From assembly GCA_964630925.1 (NCBI GenBank), contig CAZVZK010000176.1, positions 1 through 19,750 of the forward strand: a DNA stretch of 19,750 nucleotides, read 5' to 3'. The notes under the pieces were generated by a model. That model did no database searches and was not told the DNA's origin. It saw nothing but the letters and a program-made list of their open reading frames with translations. A program made the position numbers and the translations under genes. Origin of the DNA: RGDT01 sp964630925. GTDB lineage: Bacteria > Planctomycetota > Planctomycetia > Gemmatales > Gemmataceae. Every line of letters begins with the position of its first letter. Position 1 is the first letter of the stretch. Of this stretch, positions 13,679-19,750 are shown piece by piece.

Positions 13679-15094
13679 ATGACCGACTACGCCCGTGAGG
13701 AGCATCATGACTTCCTCGGCGGCTCCGCCCGGGCCCTCGCCGACCCGCCGCTCCAGGCCGCCCTCATCCGCCTCACCAGCACGCTGATGGCCGGCAACCG
13801 CCGCGGATACGCCGCCCTCGCCGACTCCAGCGACCTCCGCGACCACGCCAAGGCCATCAAGGAACACACCCTCGCCCACCTCGACACGTACCTGGAGCGG
13901 TTGGAGGCCAGCGTCATCCGCCTCGGCGGCAAGGTACACTGGGCGTCCACGGCGGACGACGCCCGCCGCATCATCGCACAGATCGCGCGCGACACCGGCA
14001 GCAAGCGCGTGGTCAAGTCGAAGTCGATGACGACGGAGGAGGTGCATCTCAACGGCGCCCTGGAGCAGGCCGGCGTCGAGGTCACCGAGACGGACTTCGG
14101 CGAGTTCATCATCCAGCTCGCGGGCGAGAGACCGTCGCACCTCGTCGCCCCCGCCGTCCACCACACGCGCGAGAGCATCGCCCGCATCCTATCGCGGCAC
14201 ACCGGCGAGAGCCTGCCCGACGAGCCGCAGTCCCTCGCGAAGGTGGGCCGCCGGCTGCTGCGCACGAAGTTCGAGCAGGCCGACATGGGCGTCACCGGCT
14301 GCAACTTCGCCGTCGCCGAGACGGGCAGCGTCGTGCTGGTGACGAACGAGGGCAACGGGCGGCTGACGACGGCCTGCCCGCGTGTCCACGTCGCGCTCAT
14401 GGGCATCGAGAAGGTGATCCCACGGTGGCGTGACCTGCCGGTGTTCCTCAAGCTGCTGGCCCGCGGCGCGACGGGGCAGACGCTGTCGGTGTACACGACG
14501 ATCCTCACGGGCCCGCGCCGCCCCGGCGAGCAGGACGGCCCGGAGGAGTTCCACCTCGTCCTCCTCGACAACGGCCGGTCGCGCGTCCTTGGCACGCCGT
14601 TCCGCGAGTCGCTCCAGTGCATCCGGTGCGGCGCCTGCCTCAACGCCTGTCCGGTGTACCGCCGCATCGGCGGCCACGCCTACGGCGGGACCTACTCCGG
14701 CCCCATCGGCAGCATCCTCACGCCACTGTACGACAGCGTGGCCGACAACGTCCACCTGCCGCACGCGTCGTCGCTGTGCGGGGCGTGCCAGACGGCGTGC
14801 CCGGTGAAGATCAACATCCCGCACATGCTGATCGGCCTGCGCGAGATGCAGACGCACGAGCCCAAGACCAAGTCCTTCGCCGAGAAGATGATGTACCGTC
14901 TGGCGGCGTTCGTGATGCGCCGGCCCACCCTCTTCAAGTGGGCGTCATGGCTGGCGAAGTGGATGACGTGGCCGCTGGCCAAGGACGGATGGATGAGGTG
15001 GGCGCCGGGGCCGGCGGCGGCGTGGACGCAGGCGCGGGACTGTCCGGCGCCGGCGCCGCGGACGTTCAGGGAGATGTGGCAAGGGATGCAATAA
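13679..15094 (+). CDS. lutB: LutB-type lactate-utilization iron-sulfur protein
   Basis: A 471-residue protein of the LutB/YkgF family, which in LutABC takes part in cytoplasmic L-lactate oxidation to pyruvate. The N-terminal LUD domain is clear (KSKSMTTEEVHLNGALE, then DFGEFIIQLAGERPSHLVAP). Two ferredoxin-type cysteine clusters follow: C314, C317, C320 and C324 in CIRCGACLNACPVYR, and C367, C370 and C374 in CGACQTACPV, fit to bind two [4Fe-4S] clusters. Length is normal for the family. The ATG at 13679 has GAGGG about 7 nt upstream. The usual partners lutA and lutC are absent on both sides; the neighbours are DUF4272 and TPR-CHAT genes. Either they lie elsewhere, or the protein serves another redox role. 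Confidence 0.93.
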   Translation: MTDYAREEHHDFLGGSARALADPPLQAALIRLTSTLMAGNRRGYAALADSSDLRDHAKAIKEHTLAHLDTYLERLEASVIRLGGKVHWASTADDARRIIAQIARDTGSKRVVKSKSMTTEEVHLNGALEQAGVEVTETDFGEFIIQLAGERPSHLVAPAVHHTRESIARILSRHTGESLPDEPQSLAKVGRRLLRTKFEQADMGVTGCNFAVAETGSVVLVTNEGNGRLTTACPRVHVALMGIEKVIPRWRDLPVFLKLLARGATGQTLSVYTTILTGPRRPGEQDGPEEFHLVLLDNGRSRVLGTPFRESLQCIRCGACLNACPVYRRIGGHAYGGTYSGPIGSILTPLYDSVADNVHLPHASSLCGACQTACPVKINIPHMLIGLREMQTHEPKTKSFAEKMMYRLAAFVMRRPTLFKWASWLAKWMTWPLAKDGWMRWAPGPAAAWTQARDCPAPAPRTFREMWQGMQ

Positions 15095-15115
15095 GATGAG
15101 CAAGAGGAGGGGGCC

Positions 15116-18100
15116 ATGCACGCGGCGATCCTCATACTCGTTGTTGCGGGAATGGCGGTGGGGGCGGCACCGCCGGCGGCGCTGACGGGCAAGCAGGCAA
15201 CGCTGCTGCTACGGCGGACCGCCTCGTGGGAGGCCGGGCTGCGGGCGTGGAAGGAGGGCAGGCAGGCCGAGGCCATTGTGGCGCTGGAGGAGGTGCTGCG
15301 GATCGAATTGGCTGTCCACGGGCCGTGGCACCGGGAGCCCGAATCCACCGCGGACCGGCTGGGCGACTGGCACCAGGAACGCGGTGAGTGGGCGAAATCG
15401 GCGGAATGCCGGCGCGTCGTGATCGCGGCGCGGCGGCGGTTGGACGGCGAGGGGCATTGGCGGACCGTCGACGCCCGGCTGGAGCTGGCTGACGCTTTGG
15501 CAGGCGCCACCCGGACGCCTGCCCAGGCCGAGGCCCTGGCGCGGGCGGGCGCCTTGAACGCCCAGGCGGCTGCCTTGTTTCAGGCGGGGAAGGGGGCCAG
15601 GGCCGTCCAGCTGGCGGAGCAGGCGGCGGGCATCTACGGCAAGGTCCTGGGGGAGAAGCACCCCGGCTACGCCACGAGCCTCATCAACCTCGCCGCCATG
15701 CACAAGGAGGCTGGGGACTACTCGTCCGCTCTCCCCCTCTACAAGAAGGCGGCGGCCCGCCTCGAGGAAGTCACCGGGCCCAATCACCCCCTGTACGCCA
15801 GCGGCCTCAACAGCCTGGCCGCCCTGTACGGGGATTTGGGGGAATACGACGCGGCCCTGCCCCTGTACCGGAAGGCGTTGCGCATCCGCCGCCAGGCCCT
15901 GGGGGAGGAGCATCCCGACCACGCCACCACGCTCAACAACCTCGCCCTCCTGTATCGGGACATGGGCGCCCCCAGGGCCGGGCTGCCCTTCGCCCGGAAG
16001 GCTCTGGATACCCGCCGGCATGCCCTGGGCGAAAGGCATCCCTCGTTCGCCACGAGCCTGGGCACCCTGGCCAGCCTGTACGAGGAGCTCGGGGAGTACA
16101 AGGCCGCCCTCCCACTTCGCAAGCAGGCCCTGGCCGCCCTCAAGCAGACGCTCGGGGTGAAGCACCCGAAGTATGCCATCACCCTCTGCGGCCTGGCGTC
16201 GCTGTACAAGCAGATGGGGGAATACCAGGCCGCACTCCCCCTCTACCGTCAGTCCTTGGGGGCCCTCAAGGCGGCGTTGGGGGAGGCCCACCCCGACCAC
16301 GCCATCACCCTCCAGAACATGGGCTGTCTGTACAAGGAGATCGGCGACCCGGCCGCCGCCCTCCCGCTCCTACGCAGGGCGTCCGAGGCCCTCAAACTCG
16401 CCCTGGGTGAGAAGCACCCCGAATACGCCAGCAGCCTCAACAACCTCGCCGCGCTGTACAGGGAGATGGGGAGCCACCGGGCCGCCCTCCCCCTGATGCG
16501 GAAGGCATTGGACATCCGCCGGGGGACGCTGGGCGAGAGGCACCCCGATTACGCCACAGGCCTCAATAGCATGGCCGTCCTGCTCGGCGAGATGGGGGAC
16601 GGGAAGGAGGCGGGGGCGCTGCTGTCGCGCTCCCTGGCGGTCATGAAGGAGACTCTGGGCGAGAAGCACCCGAGGTACGCCAACGGCCTGAGCAACCTGG
16701 CGATGTCGTATCAGGCACTGGGGGCGACCGAGGCCGCCTTGCCCCTGATGCGTAAGGTGGTGCAGGTCCGCCGGGAGACGCTCGGCGAGAGGCACCCCGA
16801 TTACGCACGGGCCTTGCGCGGCCTGGCCCTCATCCACACCGAGCTGGGGGAGCAGGAAGCCGCCCTCCCGCTGCTCGAGCGGGCCCGGTCCCTCGCCAGA
16901 GAGGGGTTGGGTGATGGGCACCCCCTCCATGCGGCCACCCTCAGCAGCCTGAGCATGCTCGTCTGGTCGATGAAGGGCCCCGAGGCCGCCTTGCCGCTGA
17001 CCAGGGAGGCCCTGGCCTTGTTCAAGGATGGCCTGGGCGAGAGGCACCCGCTCTACGCCGTCTGCCTCCATCAACTCGGGGCCCTCTACGCCGCCGCTGG
17101 CCGGCCCGGCGCCGCCCTGGTCTTGCAGGAGCACTCCCTCCACCTCGCCCGCCGCTACCTCGACGAGGTCGCCTCCGTCCAGTCCGAACGGCAGCAGATG
17201 GCCACCGCCAACCACCTCCGCCACCGCCTCGGCTGGCGGCTATCGATCCCCGACGAGGCGGCCCACTTCAGCCATTCGCACGTCCTCGCCTGGAAGGGTG
17301 CCATCTTCGCGGCCCAGCAGGCACGACGCCGCTTTTCCATCGCCCAGGCCGACCCCGCCATCCGGGAGTCCGCCATCGCCCTGCGGGACGCCACCCGGTC
17401 CCTCGCCCTGCTCTCGTCACGCCAGGACCCGTTCTCGCTCCAGCGGAGTCGGGAGCTGGCGAGAGACAAGGAGGCCCTGGAGGCCCGCCTCGCCCAGGCC
17501 AGCGAGCCGTTCCGCCTGGCGTCGCGGCCCCCCTCCGGGGAGCAGCTCCGCGCCTCCCTCCCCACCGGGGCCGTCCTCATCGACTACCTCGTCTTCGCGG
17601 GCATCGACCCAGGCCGGCCCGTCAAGGGGCAGCAGTTGCGGAGACGCCTGGCCGCCTGGGTGGCCAGGCCCGACGCCCCCACGGCCCGCATCGACCTGGG
17701 GCCTATGGGCCCCGTCGAGGACGACATCGCCGCCTGGCGTGGCGCCCTCGAAAAGGGGGGCAGCTCGGCCGCGGCGCTGAGGCTGCGTGAACGGCTGTGG
17801 GCCCCACTGGAGAAGCACCTCGCCGGCGCGAAGGTCGTCCTGATCTCCCCCGACGAGGCGTTGGGCAGGCTCCCCTTCGCCGCCCTGCCCGGCAGGGGGG
17901 AAGGCAACTTCCTGTTAGAGGAGTCCCCCCTCGCCGTGCTCCCCGTGCCGAGGGTGCTGCCCCAGTTACTCCTCCCCCTCGGAGGCAAGCCCACGCTTCT
18001 CGCCCTGGGGGATGTGGACTTCGGCGCCGGGCTTGTTGAGTTCTCAAGTCTGCCCGCGACCGGCCCGGAGGCCGATGCCGTCGCCGCCCGCTTCCGCGCC

Positions 18101-18811
18101 ACCTTCAAGGGCGAGACGACGTCCCTGTCCGGGGCGAAGGCGGCCAGATCCCGGGTAGCCGCGGCGCTCCCCCGCCACCGCTTCGCCCATCTCGCCACCC
18201 ACGGCTTCTTCGCGCCTGCCTCGATGAGGAGCGCCCTCGCCATCCCCGCCGTGCCGGCCGGGCCCTCGCTCGCCCTCCACGCCGGGGATGGCGTCACCGG
18301 CTCGAACCCCGGCCTGCTCAGCGGCCTCGTCCTCGCTGGCGCCAACAGCCCGACGCCCGACGACGACGGCCTGCTCAAGGCCAGCGAGATCGCGGAGCTG
18401 GACCTGTCGGGGATGGAGCTGGCGGTACTCAGCGCCTGCCAGACCGGCCTCGGCATGGAGGGGGCCGGCGAGGGCATGCTGGGCCTGCAACGCGCCTTCG
18501 CCGTCGCCGGGTGCCGGAGCGTCGTGTCGTCCCTGTGGTCGGTGAACGACGCCGCCACCGCCGTGCTGATGGAGCGATTCTACCTCCACCTCTGGGGGAA
18601 GAAGCTCCCGAAGGTCGAGGCCCTCCGGCAGGCACAGCTCGACGTGATGAGGCACCCCGAATGGGTGGAAAAGCGTGAGAAGGAGATGCGTGGCACGCCT
18701 GGCCTGCGCGGCGCCGGCAAGGTGGGCGAAGTGGTCGTCTCCGGCAAGAAGGAGAGGCGCTCGCCCGTGGCGTGGTGGGCGGCCTGGCAGCTCTCCGGCG
18801 ATTGGCGCTGA
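15116..18811 (+). CDS. Secreted TPR-CHAT protein (caspase-like peptidase domain)
   Basis: A 1231-residue protein. A signal peptide (hydrophobic 4-17, cleavage near GAA) implies export. A helical region leads into twelve consecutive 42-residue TPRs of the kinesin-light-chain type (about 180-685), each marked by an LGExHPxYA motif. A helical linker follows, then a C-terminal CHAT domain (about 890-1231). The caspase-type dyad is intact: His1029 in HLATHGFF and Cys1108 in LSACQTGLG. The family ending is recognisable as AWWAAWQLSGDWR, preceded by a charged insert around 1180-1215. CHAT domains are caspase-family proteases, while TPRs bind partners or substrates. Substrate and trigger are unknown. 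The ATG at 15116 has AGGAGG at ideal spacing. It starts 21 bp after lutB, so readthrough is possible. Confidence 0.93.
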   Translation: MHAAILILVVAGMAVGAAPPAALTGKQATLLLRRTASWEAGLRAWKEGRQAEAIVALEEVLRIELAVHGPWHREPESTADRLGDWHQERGEWAKSAECRRVVIAARRRLDGEGHWRTVDARLELADALAGATRTPAQAEALARAGALNAQAAALFQAGKGARAVQLAEQAAGIYGKVLGEKHPGYATSLINLAAMHKEAGDYSSALPLYKKAAARLEEVTGPNHPLYASGLNSLAALYGDLGEYDAALPLYRKALRIRRQALGEEHPDHATTLNNLALLYRDMGAPRAGLPFARKALDTRRHALGERHPSFATSLGTLASLYEELGEYKAALPLRKQALAALKQTLGVKHPKYAITLCGLASLYKQMGEYQAALPLYRQSLGALKAALGEAHPDHAITLQNMGCLYKEIGDPAAALPLLRRASEALKLALGEKHPEYASSLNNLAALYREMGSHRAALPLMRKALDIRRGTLGERHPDYATGLNSMAVLLGEMGDGKEAGALLSRSLAVMKETLGEKHPRYANGLSNLAMSYQALGATEAALPLMRKVVQVRRETLGERHPDYARALRGLALIHTELGEQEAALPLLERARSLAREGLGDGHPLHAATLSSLSMLVWSMKGPEAALPLTREALALFKDGLGERHPLYAVCLHQLGALYAAAGRPGAALVLQEHSLHLARRYLDEVASVQSERQQMATANHLRHRLGWRLSIPDEAAHFSHSHVLAWKGAIFAAQQARRRFSIAQADPAIRESAIALRDATRSLALLSSRQDPFSLQRSRELARDKEALEARLAQASEPFRLASRPPSGEQLRASLPTGAVLIDYLVFAGIDPGRPVKGQQLRRRLAAWVARPDAPTARIDLGPMGPVEDDIAAWRGALEKGGSSAAALRLRERLWAPLEKHLAGAKVVLISPDEALGRLPFAALPGRGEGNFLLEESPLAVLPVPRVLPQLLLPLGGKPTLLALGDVDFGAGLVEFSSLPATGPEADAVAARFRATFKGETTSLSGAKAARSRVAAALPRHRFAHLATHGFFAPASMRSALAIPAVPAGPSLALHAGDGVTGSNPGLLSGLVLAGANSPTPDDDGLLKASEIAELDLSGMELAVLSACQTGLGMEGAGEGMLGLQRAFAVAGCRSVVSSLWSVNDAATAVLMERFYLHLWGKKLPKVEALRQAQLDVMRHPEWVEKREKEMRGTPGLRGAGKVGEVVVSGKKERRSPVAWWAAWQLSGDWR
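15653..17164 (+). repeat. Twelve in-frame 126-bp coding repeats (TPR array)
   Basis: The His codon of the E-x-H-P motif recurs at 15659, 15785, 15911, 16037, 16163, 16289, 16415, 16541, 16667, 16793, 16919 and 17045, always exactly 126 bp apart. No insertion or deletion interrupts the period. The units are similar but not identical in DNA (recurring CTCGGCGAGAGGCACCCCGA-like stretches). Confidence 0.92.
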
Positions 18812-18837
18812 ACGTCAAGGCGTGCCCTGACGCTCAA

Positions 18838-18853
18838 CGCCTGACACAAGGCG
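18838..18853 (-). terminator. Candidate terminator between convergent genes
   Basis: CGCCT (18838-18842) and AGGCG (18849-18853) form a 5-bp stem with a 6-nt loop, 1 nt past the lipoprotein stop. Overlapping alternative pairings (ACGCT with AGCGT) exist in the 43-bp gap between the convergent genes. There is no T-run, so support is positional. Confidence 0.35.
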
Positions 18854-18854
18854 C

Positions 18855-19430
18855 TCAGCGTTTGGTCGTCGCGTGCAGGGAGGTCAGCGGCGGGCCGCCG
18901 CTGGTGATGATCCCGTTGCCCGCGTCCAGCGAGATCACGCTCTCGTTGTACACCGGAGTGCCCTTGGCCGGGATGTACCCCGTGCGGATACGCACCTTCG
19001 ACAGCGGCGGGATGCCCTCCGGCAGCGGCAGCGGCATCATGTAGCACCACCCCAGCACGTCCTTCTTGCCCAGCTTGTGCATCACGTCCGCCGGGTAGTC
19101 CCAGCGGTGCAGCGACACCTGCTTGCCCGACGACTCGTCGAACAGCTCGTTCGTCACCCGCCCGTTGCCGACCAGGGTCCGGCCCGTGTCGCCCTGCGCG
19201 AACAGGTACAGCTTGCCGGCCAGGCACGGATACGGGGCGCCGCCCTTGAGCGGGTCCGCCGCCTGCATCACGCTGTTCTGCCAGACGGCCAGGATCTGGA
19301 CCACCGGCTCGGGCGGCGCCGGCCCCCCCAGCTCCACCGGCAGCGTCGCGCAGCCGGTGGAAAGGTAAGCCAGGATCAACGGCGCCCACAGGGCCGCCCG
19401 CCTCAACGCAGCCTTGGGAAAAGTCGCCAT
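18855..19430 (-). CDS. Small predicted lipoprotein, unknown function
   Basis: A 191-residue protein with a basic N-terminus (K6, R10, R11), a hydrophobic stretch and a lipobox LSTGC ending at C27. It should be lipid-anchored after export; serine at -3 is unusual but allowed. The mature part is about 165 residues, probably beta-rich, with segments LYLFAQGDTGRTLVGNGRV and VRIRTGYIPAKGTPVYNESV. It has a likely globular core without known catalytic motifs. No family was recognised with confidence. The ATG at 19430 has a strong AAGGAGGG ribosome site. The upstream proline-rich gene overlaps its first 28 bp, so the two are likely one operon and translationally coupled. Confidence 0.85.
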   Translation of the reverse strand: MATFPKAALRRAALWAPLILAYLSTGCATLPVELGGPAPPEPVVQILAVWQNSVMQAADPLKGGAPYPCLAGKLYLFAQGDTGRTLVGNGRVTNELFDESSGKQVSLHRWDYPADVMHKLGKKDVLGWCYMMPLPLPEGIPPLSKVRIRTGYIPAKGTPVYNESVISLDAGNGIITSGGPPLTSLHATTKR

Positions 19431-19750
19431 CCCTGGCCCTCCTTCGGGTCCTTCGAATCCTTCGAGCCCTTCACGTCCTTCACCGCCTCGGCCGTCCTCG
19501 GGACGGGCGGGTCGGACACCACCCCAGTCGTGGGCAGGGCCGACAGCGCCGCAAACGGCCGATCCGCCGACGCCGGCCCTGGAGGCAGCGGCTTCGGCGC
19601 GGGCAGGGGCGGCAGGGGGACGCCCGCACCCGGTAGCACGGGTGCCGCGGGGATCGCCGGGGCCGGCATGGCCCCGTCCACCGGGCCGGGCATCGCCGGC
19701 CCCAGGGGCGCCGGGGCGGGCGCGCCGGGGGGCGGGGCGAACAGCGGGTG
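19403..19750 (-). CDS. Proline/alanine-rich protein, 5' end outside the window
   Basis: The C-terminal 115 residues of a longer protein: the frame is open to the window edge without a stop, so the true start lies beyond 19750. An internal ATG at 19693 is unlikely to be the start, because the same Pro/Ala composition continues upstream of it. The visible part is low complexity (runs of P, A, G), ending with a charged repeat VKDVKGSKDSKDPKEG and WRLFPRLR. No domain is recognised; it resembles disordered tails or linkers of exported planctomycete proteins. Its last 28 bp overlap the start of the lipoprotein gene. Confidence 0.65.
   Translation of the reverse strand, partial: HPLFAPPPGAPAPAPLGPAMPGPVDGAMPAPAIPAAPVLPGAGVPLPPLPAPKPLPPGPASADRPFAALSALPTTGVVSDPPVPRTAEAVKDVKGSKDSKDPKEGQGWRLFPRLR

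Overview
The window is high-GC DNA (by eye about 70% G+C) that reads like a member of the Planctomycetes, most likely Gemmataceae. The grounds are a soluble Ser/Thr kinase with TPRs, a secreted protein built of W-x-x-G-x-W repeats, an exported TPR-CHAT protein, GC-rich intergenic repeat tracts and the general codon use. This placement is inference; no rRNA or other marker gene is present. No tRNA, rRNA, CRISPR array or intact insertion sequence was seen.

Layout. 1-229: intergenic, with a striking AT-rich inverted repeat at the left edge and GC-rich hairpins behind the kinase gene. 230-2806 (minus): a CysQ/Hal2-type phosphatase gene followed by the kinase-TPR gene. 2807-2875: a 69-bp divergent spacer with a symmetric double -10 palindrome. 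2876-3712 (plus): uppP, undecaprenyl-diphosphate phosphatase. 3709-9534 (minus): an overlapping three-gene operon, dabA, dabB and a second NuoM-like membrane subunit. It encodes a DAB-type inorganic-carbon accumulation complex and is the most notable system here. 9535-10284: a decayed stretch with a 51-codon internally deleted response-regulator remnant and a cluster of direct and inverted repeats. 10285-12030 (plus): a secreted W-x-x-G-x-W protein with a Pro/Lys-rich tail, closed by a strong hairpin. 12203-12533: a small frameshifted gene remnant. 12530-15094 (plus): a DUF4272 protein and LutB. 15116-18811 (plus): a secreted 1231-residue TPR-CHAT peptidase-like protein. 18855-19750 (minus): a small lipoprotein, preceded by and overlapping a proline-rich protein that runs off the right edge.

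How the genes work together. dabA, dabB and the third subunit overlap by 8 and 4 nt and almost certainly act as one membrane complex: DabA keeps all four zinc-site residues of the beta-carbonic-anhydrase-like active site, and the two membrane proteins are Mrp/Complex-I-type ion-conducting subunits. DUF4272 and lutB are 9 bp apart, and the TPR-CHAT gene starts 21 bp after lutB, so these three may be co-transcribed, though no shared function is evident. No lutA or lutC lies next to lutB. The TPR-CHAT protein has twelve 42-residue repeats with a perfect 126-bp DNA period and a complete His/Cys dyad. Its signal peptide places it outside the cytoplasm, unlike the well-studied cytosolic CHAT effectors.
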